This document shows positions 23,252 through 32,188 of a stretch of 64,000 nt of DNA, piece after piece. The translations under genes were made by a program, and so were the position numbers. The notes beneath the pieces are model-generated. The model saw nothing but the letters and a program-made list of their open reading frames with translations, was not told the origin of the DNA and did not search any database. The DNA is from UBA6770 sp965660875 (GTDB lineage: Bacteria > Bacteroidota > Bacteroidia > Flavobacteriales_G > Salibacteraceae): positions 1 through 64,000 of the forward strand of contig CBFIBQ010000013.1 in the NCBI GenBank assembly GCA_965660875.1, read 5' to 3'. Each line of letters opens with the position of its first letter. Position 1 is the first letter of the stretch.

Positions 23252-25837
23252 ATGCAATACCGTATGTTAAGAGTGATTTGTGCTGTTATCGTTTGTCTTA
23301 CATCATTTACAGCTTTTGCTCAAGAAACAATGAGTACTAAACTCAATAACTGGGCGAGAAGCGGTGAAAGGGGCTCATTGGAGCAAGTTTGGCTGCAATT
23401 CGATGCGCAACTGGATTACGAGGCGCTGGATAAGGAGTTTAGAGTAAAAAACTACACCTTGGAGCAGCGGGCCGAGGCGGTTATTTCTGCTTCCAAAGCA
23501 TTACATAACTCTTCAATGATCCAGCTTGACAAGTGGATTAATAAGAATCAGGTAAACGAAGATTTTTGGTTGGGAAATTCTGTAATTGTTCAGCTATCTA
23601 AAAACGAAGTTTTGGAGTTGAGTTCAAATCCACAAGTGCGGTGGATGGAATTGACGTCTGAGAATCAGATAGTGGTGGAAGATGTTGAAATGGAGGAAGG
23701 CAGTTCCGAAGAAGATGCTATAAATGGAGTGGAACCCGGATTATTGGCAATTAATGCGCACAAAATGTGGGCAAGAGGCTACACTGGAAAAGGAAGAAAA
23801 GCATTGATTATAGACACTGGAATTTGGTCAGAACATCCGTCTATTGCCGATGCATGGGTTGGAAAGCGAGAACCAGCTCAACAAAGTTGGTATGGGTTTG
23901 ATAGTCCAGTACCTAAAGACAAAGGAAATAGTCACGGAACACATGTAACTGGAACCGTTTTGGGGCTTGACCCGAATAACAATGATACGGTAGGTGTTGC
24001 ATTTGATGCTACGTTTATGGCTGCCGACCCTGTAGCTACCAGAACAAGCGAACGTAAAGGCCTATTCTCAACGGTGCGGGCATTTGAATGGGTGCTTAAT
24101 CCTTATAATAGGTTCCCCACAACTTATAAATTACCAGATGTCATTAATAATTCTTGGGGTAGGTCAACAGAGGATTCGCCGGATATATGCACCAATCCGT
24201 TTGGTGATGCCGTTGCGGCGTGTCAGTTAGCAGGAATAGCAGTCGTTTGGAGCGCTGGTAACAACGGACCGGGAACAAATACTATTGGAGCCCCTGCAAC
24301 CATAACCCGAAACCCATATTTGGTTTTTACGGTTGGAGCAATTAATGGCAATAATTCAAATTACCCTATTGCTGGTTTTAGCAGCAGAGGGCCAAGTTAT
24401 TGTGCAAAAGCTGGGATAGACAGTATAAAGCCTGAAGTGGTAGCACCAGGTGTTGCGGTGCGTTCTGCGGTAGACCAAGACGGATACGCGAGTTACCAAG
24501 GCACTTCTATGGCAGGGCCCCATGTGGCTGGTGCTGTTTTACTTTTAAAAGAAGCCTTTCCGAATTTGCCCGGTCAAGATATTTTAGAAGCACTATATCT
24601 GACAGCCACCGATTTAGGTCCGGCAGGAGAGGATATTGCTTATGGAAATGGACTTATAAATGTAGATAGTGCTTTTCTGTGGTTAGCCGCACGAAATACG
24701 GTTTCATTACCTCGTGATTATTCACAAGATGTAAGTGTTGAGTTAGTTTCCATTTCCAATGAAGGAATAAGTTGCTTGGATGAAATAGAGGCTGATTTTA
24801 AAATTATAAATCACAGCGATTCAATAATTGATAAGGATACTTTTTTAATTATTCCATTTGTTGAATATGGTCATGGTGGGTTCGCGACTGGGCCAAAAGG
24901 ACTCAAAAATGATTTAAGCCCAGGTGATTCTGTGATAATTACTGTAAGATGCACGAAATCAGATAGGCAAAGTACTGAATTTGGTGTGAGAATTGGTTTT
25001 GGATTACCAATAAATGACAATCCATTTAATAACCAAGCTTATGCTACATGGAATAATGTTGGATCAAGAGAAACCCCATTTACAGACGATTTTACAGACA
25101 AGACAACCAATTGGCTCATAGATAATCCAGATAATGATCAGACTTGGAACGTTCGGGTTTACCAAGAGGATGGTGGCTTGAAACAGGCGCTTCAACTGGA
25201 ATACTACAATATCAATCAGCGTGCAGACCAACAAGATTTTTTGATCTCACCAAAGCTCATGTTAGCGGGTAATGAGAAGGTTCAACTGTCTTTTGATTAT
25301 GCTTACACGTCTAAAATCCGGTCAATTTTTAAAGATTCATTAGCTGTGGAAGTGACCAACAGTTGCAATTCGAATTGGAAAAATGTTTGGGGAAAAGGTG
25401 GAGCTAACTTGGCTATAGTTTCAGATACAACTGCTTTATACATTCCAACTAAGAATGACTGGAAAAGTGTAACCATTGATTTGTCCGATTATGAGGATGC
25501 TGAATATTTACAAGTCCGTTTTGTTGGGACCAATGATTTTGGTAACAATTTGTATCTCGATAATGTAGCGGTTATGGCACTTCAACCCGCAGGTTTAGTT
25601 TCTGGTTCGGACGGGAATACGATTACTGTTTTTCCTAACCCCAGTGAGGGTTTCATTGAAATTAATGGAGATCTTACAGGCTTCAACTCTATGCGGATCA
25701 TAGATATTACTGGTAAAGTCGTTTTTGTTGATGCGGTTTCCAATTCCGTTGAATTGTCTGGACTTGAAAAAGGTGTCTATGTATTGGAATTGGTGGGGGC
25801 TAATCATGTGTATAATACCAAAATCATAAAAGAGTAG
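23252..25837 (+). CDS. Secreted subtilisin-family (S8) protease with T9SS type A sorting domain
   Basis: An 861-residue protein with a signal peptide (cleavage near FAFAQ, residue 24). A prodomain-like stretch to about 165 is followed by an S8 catalytic domain with Asp188 (LIIDTGIW), His228 (NSHGTHVTGT) and Ser419 (GTSMAGPHVAGA). After a linker domain and a beta-sandwich with DFLISPKL and VRFVGTNDF segments (about 610-775), it ends in a type A sorting domain (VFPNPSEGFIEING to GVYVLELVG). It should be an extracellular or cell-surface endopeptidase. An alternative start is Met5. Its stop overlaps the next gene's start by one base. Confidence 0.93.
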   Translation: MQYRMLRVICAVIVCLTSFTAFAQETMSTKLNNWARSGERGSLEQVWLQFDAQLDYEALDKEFRVKNYTLEQRAEAVISASKALHNSSMIQLDKWINKNQVNEDFWLGNSVIVQLSKNEVLELSSNPQVRWMELTSENQIVVEDVEMEEGSSEEDAINGVEPGLLAINAHKMWARGYTGKGRKALIIDTGIWSEHPSIADAWVGKREPAQQSWYGFDSPVPKDKGNSHGTHVTGTVLGLDPNNNDTVGVAFDATFMAADPVATRTSERKGLFSTVRAFEWVLNPYNRFPTTYKLPDVINNSWGRSTEDSPDICTNPFGDAVAACQLAGIAVVWSAGNNGPGTNTIGAPATITRNPYLVFTVGAINGNNSNYPIAGFSSRGPSYCAKAGIDSIKPEVVAPGVAVRSAVDQDGYASYQGTSMAGPHVAGAVLLLKEAFPNLPGQDILEALYLTATDLGPAGEDIAYGNGLINVDSAFLWLAARNTVSLPRDYSQDVSVELVSISNEGISCLDEIEADFKIINHSDSIIDKDTFLIIPFVEYGHGGFATGPKGLKNDLSPGDSVIITVRCTKSDRQSTEFGVRIGFGLPINDNPFNNQAYATWNNVGSRETPFTDDFTDKTTNWLIDNPDNDQTWNVRVYQEDGGLKQALQLEYYNINQRADQQDFLISPKLMLAGNEKVQLSFDYAYTSKIRSIFKDSLAVEVTNSCNSNWKNVWGKGGANLAIVSDTTALYIPTKNDWKSVTIDLSDYEDAEYLQVRFVGTNDFGNNLYLDNVAVMALQPAGLVSGSDGNTITVFPNPSEGFIEINGDLTGFNSMRIIDITGKVVFVDAVSNSVELSGLEKGVYVLELVGANHVYNTKIIKE

Positions 25838-26922
25838 TGGAGCCGCTGAAAAATTTGATCAACCAGCAGCTTGTTGAGGAGTATGCCAATGAATTGGCTA
25901 AAAACTTGAGGGATTTTTCAAAGTCTCAGTTTCTGCATTTTATTTTAACCAGTGATTGGGAGCAGCGCGAATTAATGGATAGAATCCAGCACGTTGCCGA
26001 CGCAATACATGAGGCAACTGTAGGTTCGTTTGATGAAATTGTATCTGGATTAGAAAAGTCTGCTCCTAATTTGCCTTCGGGGTTTGAACAAATTATTTTT
26101 CCGGCATTCGTTAAGAAATATGGAATGGAGCATTTTGACCGCTCCATGCTAGCGCTAGAAAGATTGACTGTATATTCTACTGGAGAATTTGCCATTCGAC
26201 CATTCATTAAAGCGTTTCCTGAAAAGACTATGGCGCAAATGAGTAAATGGAGCGAACACGACAATGAGCATGTCCGCAGATTATCGAGTGAGGGTTGCAG
26301 GCCAAGATTGCCTTGGGGTGGTAATATCAAATTGCTTATTGAAGATCCAGATCCCATATTCCCAATTCTAAAAAAACTGCGTAACGACGAGAGTCTCTAC
26401 GTCCGAAAAAGCGTAGCTAACAATTTAAATGATATTTCAAAAGATCACCCAGAAACTGTTTTGAGAATAGGAAAGTGTTGGATCAATGAAAATAAAAAAA
26501 ACTCTACCTGGGTTGTAAAAAGAGCACTGAGAACTTTATTGAAGCAATCAAATCCAAAAGCACTGGAATTGTTTGGGTTTGATAGTCCAGATAGGATTAA
26601 GCTCAAAGACTTTTCACTTTCTAGTAATGTTGTTTCGATAGGTAGTGCTTTCACTTTTGATTTTAAGCTTGTAAACACCAGTGAGCAGCCTAAAAAATTA
26701 CGAGTGGAATATTTGGTCGATTTTAAAAAGAAACACGGATCAGCCAAAAAAGTATTTCAGATTTCTGAATTTGACTTGCCTGCACGTTCTTTCAAAAATT
26801 TTACCAAGGCACATTCATTTAAAGAGCTAACCACTCGTAAACATTACGTTGGTTCTCATTCTCTGTGCATCAGAATAAATGGAGTAGAGCAAGAGCCTGC
26901 TCAGTTCTCCTTGGAGCGTTAA
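25837..26922 (+). CDS. AlkC-type DNA alkylation repair glycosylase with Ig-like C-terminus
   Basis: A 361-residue protein of tandem HEAT-like helices (about 1-250), including the SSEGCRPRLPWG block and VRRLSSEG characteristic of the AlkC branch of the AlkC/AlkD superfamily. The C-terminal 100 residues are beta-rich (SSNVVSIGSAFTFDFKL) and fit the Ig-like domain known in AlkC proteins. AlkC excises 3-methyladenine and related adducts without flipping the base out. The start is a GTG at 25837 that overlaps the TAG stop of the protease gene, so translation is probably coupled. It is odd that a cytoplasmic DNA repair gene follows a secreted protease. Confidence 0.85.
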   Translation: MEPLKNLINQQLVEEYANELAKNLRDFSKSQFLHFILTSDWEQRELMDRIQHVADAIHEATVGSFDEIVSGLEKSAPNLPSGFEQIIFPAFVKKYGMEHFDRSMLALERLTVYSTGEFAIRPFIKAFPEKTMAQMSKWSEHDNEHVRRLSSEGCRPRLPWGGNIKLLIEDPDPIFPILKKLRNDESLYVRKSVANNLNDISKDHPETVLRIGKCWINENKKNSTWVVKRALRTLLKQSNPKALELFGFDSPDRIKLKDFSLSSNVVSIGSAFTFDFKLVNTSEQPKKLRVEYLVDFKKKHGSAKKVFQISEFDLPARSFKNFTKAHSFKELTTRKHYVGSHSLCIRINGVEQEPAQFSLER

Positions 26923-26925
26923 AAG

Positions 26926-29900
26926 TTATCGAATCACGGTTATTCTATCAACTGACCCAAATTCGCTTTCCACTTCTATTATATAGGTTCTATGTTTTAA
27001 ATGGGATAAATCAAATGAAGTGGAGCCATTATCAATTGAATTAGATTCAATTAACTGACCGCTTGTACCGATTACTTTAAATTCACTAGCAATGCACTTC
27101 TCAGTCCAATACAAATGGCCTTGATAAAACCAAATGTTACTGGGTGCTGCATTCAATCCATTTAAAGATGTTATGCTTTTTTCTGGAGGACCAGATACTT
27201 CAACTGCACTTGAGAATGTCTTTTTACAAGATCCATTGATAGCTTGCAATGCAATTTTGAAAATTCCTACTTCATTAAATTTAAACCTTGGTAAAGTTTC
27301 AGTGGAAAAAAGATTAGTGTCGACAAACCACTTGAAGTTGCTAGCACCCCTTGATATATTGTTTGGTATAATCTCTTCGTTTACCTGAACCGTATTTGGA
27401 ATTTCAAACTTGCTTTCAATCTCTTCGGGTTGTGTAATGAAAAACTTAGTTTCAAAGCTTCCACAATGCTCCGCTTCCCAACTTAGCGTGTAATAACCCG
27501 CTGCTAGATTATTGATCTTTGAGTATGCAGTATATCCACCATCTACCATTTTTTTGTTTTGGTTCGTTAGAGTCCAAACACCACTAAAATTAGAGAATTC
27601 AATTTCTACTTTTCCATCATTTTTGTCAAAACAGGTGGCGTTAGTTGTGTTTAGTTTCTGCACTGCGTTTAATACTTCGATAGTAAACCGGTTCTTTAAA
27701 GTGTTATTAGCACTCACCTCTACTAGAAATGACGCACTGTCTTCAATTGGGTAGTAATTACCTGTTTTGTTGTCACGCATATATAAGCAGCCATCAATTT
27801 CAGGCACTTCTTCAATCCAAATTCTCATTTTAGTACTTTGAACCGATTGAAGATTTAAATTGAACTCCGATATTCCTTCAGCTTCCGACACTGTATTCAC
27901 TTGCAGTTGATCGTTTGCAACAGGAAAGTAGAACGAGGGAAAGTCTTGAGGGTTATCCAACTTGTAGGCATCGTATTGTGGGTCAAATCCACTACTGGCA
28001 TATTCGTTAAAATCTAAGGCCACTATAGATTTCTTACCACTAGTTAGGTTGTGTGCTGAGATTTTTAATCGGTTTATTGGTGTTTGGGACCTTATGAAAC
28101 TTACATCAGCTGAAGCTTTATCCGACTCTTTAAATTGAATTGAGTTGGCTGCATTATTTACATGAATAAAAAAGCCTTGATAACTTGAAATTATGTTTGG
28201 TAAGGCAAGTAAGCTTGATGCAATGTAACCCCCTGCAGTTTCTTGAAAAATATAGGCAGTGGCGTCAACTCCGTTTTTAGTAACGGTACCCCAGTTCAGT
28301 GAAGATGCATAAGGATTACCAATTAGATGCCATCCTGCACTCAGCTGAGCTCCTCCATAAGTAAGGTTGCTTATAGTTTTATTACCTACATTCGGTTGGC
28401 CTGTAGCATTGATAGTATATGTAGGAAATTGCGACCCACCCGAGTAAAAAGCCAGCGCATTATCGTACCCAAGGTTATTTGCACTGCTGGTTGCACCAGT
28501 CCAACCCATTTGAAAGTCATTATTAGCAGCAGCAGTTGCCTCATTAAACGCATAGGTTGAAAGGTATCCATTACCTGCTGTAGGGTAGTTGGTACCGGCA
28601 AAACCATAAGTTAAAATTCCACCCGGGTTTGTAGTTGCGTTGTACTGAACAGTGGCTATCGTTGAATTAGAAAAAGGAGTAGAGATATGTCTATATCCAA
28701 TGTGATTAGTGAGTCCATCAATGTATCTCTGGATAGTCATAGAACCTAAAATGTTACCCGTTACCTCTGCAATTCGTGCCGTATTAGTTGCAGTGGATGT
28801 CAATGTTGTTCTATTGTTTGGTCTGAATGTCCCAGATGTAACCGTCAGTTCGTTTTCAATGGTTAACCTACCCGATTGCACCTCCATAAATCCAGAATTT
28901 TTATTTACAGTTAAATCATGTACGCGAAAATTTCCGGTTGCGTACGAGTTTTGATTTCCAATAAAGGCAATTCCTCCTGAACGCTCTATTAAGGAGCCAG
29001 TCATATTTAAGTGCTGAGAAACGGACAAAGTGAAATTTGATGCTGATAAGTCAAGACTACCTCCAGCACTTACATTTAAATTTCTGGCTCCAACATTATT
29101 GGCTAATGTTACTGTATGGCCAGTGTTGATAGTAATGTTATAGGTGTCTAGCGGTACGCAATTACAATCCCAAATAGTTGGGTCGTTCCAGTTGCCGCTT
29201 TTTACAGATTTTATGGAGGAGATTTGACTCGCCACTTGCTGAATGGTGTCGGAGCTAAACTTTTTATTATAAAAAACAACCTCACCAATTAGGCCATCCC
29301 AACCAGATGATCCTCCAAGACCTCCACCATTATCTTTAGGACCTTTTCCTAAAATGATTTTACTTACTCCGGCTAACGGAGCAGCTATTGTTGCACTCGA
29401 AGAGTCATTCAGTACGCCGTTTATGTAGACCAGTAGTTTTTCACCATCTTCCCAAACCAAGGTCAATGTTTGGACATTTGTGCTTTGCGTATTAGCCTGT
29501 GTCTCAACTTGATTTGCAGCTGAATTTCCGTTCATTCCTGCTTTGAGGCAGTTGTTTCTACCGGTATTTGCGCCACTTCTATCGTAACGTAAGCAAATTT
29601 TATCATCGGTATTGTTAGGATTTTCAGAATCCATAAAACCTTTGTCAGTATTTATTATATCCGATTTAACCGTAATGAATATTGAAAACTCATCTAACCC
29701 ATTGATGGAATCCTTAATTGCTGTATTCTCAAGGAAATCTCCCGGAGTGAAATCAAGAAATCGTTTGGAGTTATGGGTAGTTAATACCGGTCTCCTGTTG
29801 GAAAAAGTATTACTAAAATCGAATCCGTTTCCAGAGATATCTTTCCATTCGGCAACATCTTGACCGATAGTGGCTAACGTTCCACTAGAGTTATATACGG

Positions 29901-30033
29901 CAGAATCTGGATGTAACCAAAGAATAATATTTGCAGAACTGCCTACTGCAGCTGGAGGGTTTATTGAAAACGCTTTTATTGAAAATAATAATGCAGCGAG
30001 TGCAATAAAAATGGTACGAAATAAATGCTTCAT
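26926..30033 (-). CDS. Large secreted LamG/concanavalin-like surface protein
   Basis: A 1035-residue protein with a signal peptide (about 1-22). Residues 30-275 form a LamG/concanavalin-A-like domain (ILWLHPDSAV, DISGNGFDF, LLVYINGVLND, WDGLIGEVVFY). A repeated-strand region (about 285-430) begins SGNWNDPTIWDC, typical of Bacteroidota autotransporter-like surface repeats. A middle part with GWHLIGNPYAS follows. An Ig-like domain comes near 880-950. The last 70 residues end in strands (TYIIEVESEFGSVDRITVIR), resembling a degenerate type A sorting domain. It is probably exported by the T9SS. Ligand unknown. A TAGTTTTG box lies 26 bases before the ATG. Confidence 0.83.
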   Translation of the reverse strand: MKHLFRTIFIALAALLFSIKAFSINPPAAVGSSANIILWLHPDSAVYNSSGTLATIGQDVAEWKDISGNGFDFSNTFSNRRPVLTTHNSKRFLDFTPGDFLENTAIKDSINGLDEFSIFITVKSDIINTDKGFMDSENPNNTDDKICLRYDRSGANTGRNNCLKAGMNGNSAANQVETQANTQSTNVQTLTLVWEDGEKLLVYINGVLNDSSSATIAAPLAGVSKIILGKGPKDNGGGLGGSSGWDGLIGEVVFYNKKFSSDTIQQVASQISSIKSVKSGNWNDPTIWDCNCVPLDTYNITINTGHTVTLANNVGARNLNVSAGGSLDLSASNFTLSVSQHLNMTGSLIERSGGIAFIGNQNSYATGNFRVHDLTVNKNSGFMEVQSGRLTIENELTVTSGTFRPNNRTTLTSTATNTARIAEVTGNILGSMTIQRYIDGLTNHIGYRHISTPFSNSTIATVQYNATTNPGGILTYGFAGTNYPTAGNGYLSTYAFNEATAAANNDFQMGWTGATSSANNLGYDNALAFYSGGSQFPTYTINATGQPNVGNKTISNLTYGGAQLSAGWHLIGNPYASSLNWGTVTKNGVDATAYIFQETAGGYIASSLLALPNIISSYQGFFIHVNNAANSIQFKESDKASADVSFIRSQTPINRLKISAHNLTSGKKSIVALDFNEYASSGFDPQYDAYKLDNPQDFPSFYFPVANDQLQVNTVSEAEGISEFNLNLQSVQSTKMRIWIEEVPEIDGCLYMRDNKTGNYYPIEDSASFLVEVSANNTLKNRFTIEVLNAVQKLNTTNATCFDKNDGKVEIEFSNFSGVWTLTNQNKKMVDGGYTAYSKINNLAAGYYTLSWEAEHCGSFETKFFITQPEEIESKFEIPNTVQVNEEIIPNNISRGASNFKWFVDTNLFSTETLPRFKFNEVGIFKIALQAINGSCKKTFSSAVEVSGPPEKSITSLNGLNAAPSNIWFYQGHLYWTEKCIASEFKVIGTSGQLIESNSIDNGSTSFDLSHLKHRTYIIEVESEFGSVDRITVIR

Positions 30034-30058
30034 ATTACTGAAAAACTATTTTAGCCAG

Positions 30059-30066
30059 CAAAACTA
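30059..30066 (-). promoter_or_regulatory. Promoter -7 box TAGTTTTG of the LamG-type protein gene
   Basis: Minus-strand TAGTTTTG matches TAnnTTTG and lies 26 bases upstream of the ATG at 30033. Confidence 0.5.
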
Positions 30067-30157
30067 TCTCGCATCAATCTATGCATGCATACCAAATGTC
30101 AGGGGTTATGAACTATTCGACCAAATACAAAAAAGGTCGGCTATTCAACGATATAAA

Positions 30158-30856
30158 CTACAGATAAAAGACGGTTGGCTTTTTTGCTAAATCTGGCTTT
30201 CGTTTTTTAAGATATTCAACTGTTTTACTCTGAATAAGTTGCTTTGGAGTTTGTAAATTGGTGGCTATAGTCAAAACCGATTGATTATTAAGTGAAACTA
30301 ATAAGTCCTCCAGCAATGCATTATTTCTAAATGGGGTTTCCATAAAGATTTGAGTTTGCCCTTTTCTAGTGGCGGATTCCATTTGTTTGATTTTCTGAAT
30401 ACGCTCCGACTTGTCTTTTGGCAAATAGCCGTGAAACACAAACGATTGACCTGACTTACCGGACGCCATTAGGCCGAGTAAAATAGAAGAGGGGCCTACC
30501 AAAGGAACCACTTCAATGTTCTGTCTGTGAGCGATTTCAACAGCCACAGCTCCAGGATCAGCAACGGCAGGGCAACCCGCCTCACTAATTAATCCTATGT
30601 TTCGCCCTTCTTCAGCGCTTTTTAGGTAGCTTGGAATTTCTTGTTCGCTGGTGTGTTTGTTGAGTGGATGTAAAACCAAATCGTTTAACGAATGAGGATA
30701 CCCGATTCGCTTCAAAAAATGACGGGCAGTTTTTTCCTTCTCAACAATAAACTCTGTCAATTGATTCGTGGCCTCAATGGTGGCTTTTGGTAATATTTCC
30801 GATTCGTTATCACCGCCTAGTCCGCAAGGAATTAAGAACAGCCTTCCTTTAGCCAT
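30158..30856 (-). CDS. SAM-dependent methyltransferase of the RsmI (tetrapyrrole methylase fold) family
   Basis: Starting at the ATG at 30856 the protein has 232 residues (MAKGRLFLIPCGLGG). An upstream in-frame start would add nine residues and increase overlap with the phosphatase gene. LISEAGCPAVADPGA matches the G-x-P-x-x-x-D-P-G motif, and VPLVGPSSILLGLMASG and FHGYLPKD match the SAM-binding motifs of COG0313. RsmI 2'-O-methylates C1402 of 16S rRNA. This protein is the shorter Bacteroidota paralogue type, so the target could be different. It overlaps the upstream phosphatase gene by eight bases. Confidence 0.82.
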   Translation of the reverse strand: MAKGRLFLIPCGLGGDNESEILPKATIEATNQLTEFIVEKEKTARHFLKRIGYPHSLNDLVLHPLNKHTSEQEIPSYLKSAEEGRNIGLISEAGCPAVADPGAVAVEIAHRQNIEVVPLVGPSSILLGLMASGKSGQSFVFHGYLPKDKSERIQKIKQMESATRKGQTQIFMETPFRNNALLEDLLVSLNNQSVLTIATNLQTPKQLIQSKTVEYLKKRKPDLAKKPTVFYL

Positions 30857-31313
30857 TTTTAAGGTTTTGAGCAATAATTCCACATGCTTCGTTAATCATT
30901 TGATAAACGTTTTCAAAGCCTTGCTCTCCTCCAAAATAGGGGTCAGGAACATCCAGAAATTGATCAGGGTTTGAAACATTGAGTAACAGGTCAACTTTTG
31001 CCTTATCGTCTTCGCCACGAGCTAATGCTAACACATTCCGATAATTGCTGTTATCCATTACATAAATCAAATCGAAGTTGTCGTAATCGGCTACTTCAAA
31101 TTGACGACCACGCAGCATAGAAATATCAACGTCATGCTTAGCTCCAGATTCAATGCTTCTGGGGTCTGGAGATTGTCCGACATGATAATTTGCCGTACCT
31201 GCGCTATCCACTCTTGCATTAAGGTTATGCTGCTCAATATTTTTACGCATGATACCCTCTGCCAGAGGAGAGCGGCAAATGTTGCCTAGGCAAACCATAA
31301 GAATTCGAGTCAT
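30849..31313 (-). CDS. Low-molecular-weight protein-tyrosine phosphatase
   Basis: A 154-residue protein with the C-x5-R catalytic loop VCLGNICRSPLAEG (Cys8, Arg14) at the N-terminus and the general-acid loop VPDPYFGGEQGFE (Asp in DPYF) near the C-terminus. It dephosphorylates phosphotyrosine proteins, in bacteria often of the capsule or envelope system. No tyrosine kinase gene is adjacent. It is followed, with overlap, by the methyltransferase gene and preceded by the enoyl-CoA hydratase gene with no gap. Confidence 0.93.
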   Translation of the reverse strand: MTRILMVCLGNICRSPLAEGIMRKNIEQHNLNARVDSAGTANYHVGQSPDPRSIESGAKHDVDISMLRGRQFEVADYDNFDLIYVMDNSNYRNVLALARGEDDKAKVDLLLNVSNPDQFLDVPDPYFGGEQGFENVYQMINEACGIIAQNLKNG

Positions 31314-32084
31314 CTATTTCTTCTTAAAAGCATTGATTGCATTTCGAGTAAAATCACTCAATACCAATTTACCACTCATAGCAGCTCTTTCGCTCAACAA
31401 TGCATCCCAATGCTCAGTGCCTTCCCAAAAAACTTTTTTTAGCAATGCCATAGCTTCTGGGTTGCTTTTTGATAATTTGTTGGCTAAGGTTTCAATAGCT
31501 TCGTCCATTGCTTCTACTGAGTCAAAAACTTCAGCGTAAAGACCTTTTTCACGAGCCCAATCTGCGCTGTAAAATTCACTTGCGTTAATGGCCATAGTGC
31601 TCATTGCGCTTTTTCCAACTTTGCGTTCCACTGCAGGTCCAACTACAAAAGGGCCTATTCCAATGGCTAATTCACTCAGTTTTACAGAAGCATACTTGGT
31701 AGCATAGCAATAATCGACTGCACTCGCCATACCGACACCGCCACCAACTGCTTTTCCTTGAACGCGTCCAATGATAAGCTTGGGGCATTTTCTTGCAGCA
31801 TTAATTACATTGGCAAAACCAGAGAAAAATACTTTTCCGGTATCCAGATTATCAATTGAAATCAGCTCGTCAAAGGAAGCACCAGCACAAAAAGCACGCT
31901 CTCCAGCCGACTTTAAAATAATTACTGTAATATCATCTCGTTGCCCAGCTTCAGTTATAGTTTCAGCGAGTTTCGCCAATACTTTTCCAGGTAAGCTGTT
32001 GCTTAATGGGTGAAAGAACTCGATAGTTCCAATGTTGTCTTTTACTGTTAATTCTACTGAACCTTGATTTACTGCTTCGTTCAT
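31314..32084 (-). CDS. Enoyl-CoA hydratase/isomerase family protein
   Basis: A 256-residue crotonase-fold protein. CAGASFDELI (oxyanion hole) and VQGKAVGGGVGMASAVDYCYAT are the two conserved loops. A Glu-rich active site corresponding to the second glutamate (G-E/D after the second loop) is not obvious: the region reads AIGIGPFVVGP. It probably hydrates or isomerises enoyl-CoA esters. PaaZ lies just upstream, separated by a palindrome, which suggests phenylacetate or related degradation, but paaA-K genes are absent from the window. Starts one base before the phosphatase ends. Confidence 0.88.
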   Translation of the reverse strand: MNEAVNQGSVELTVKDNIGTIEFFHPLSNSLPGKVLAKLAETITEAGQRDDITVIILKSAGERAFCAGASFDELISIDNLDTGKVFFSGFANVINAARKCPKLIIGRVQGKAVGGGVGMASAVDYCYATKYASVKLSELAIGIGPFVVGPAVERKVGKSAMSTMAINASEFYSADWAREKGLYAEVFDSVEAMDEAIETLANKLSKSNPEAMALLKKVFWEGTEHWDALLSERAAMSGKLVLSDFTRNAINAFKKK

Positions 32085-32110
32085 GTTTTCTATCTTAATT
32101 TGACTTTGGC

Positions 32111-32176
32111 GTCATTCCTTAGAAGGCGGGAATCTGCTTACATTGTTTATTAGATTCCCGCCTGCGCAGGAATGAC
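32111..32176. repeat. Long palindromic intergenic repeat
   Basis: GTCATTCCT (32111-32119) and AGGCGGGAATCT (32124-32135) are perfectly mirrored by AGATTCCCGCCT (32152-32163) and AGGAATGAC (32168-32176). The 25-base arms have one four-base mismatch and a 16-base loop. It lies between paaZ and the hydratase gene and shares GCGGGAATCT and TCATTCC words with the repeats at 7.0-7.3 kb. It may act as a terminator-like or REP-like element. Confidence 0.85.
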
Positions 32177-32188
32177 ATTGAAAATAAT

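Noticed and set aside
25926..26357. 143-codon antisense frame over alkC
   Set aside because: It is antisense to a clear AlkC gene, has no recognised motif and a composition typical of a reverse-strand shadow.
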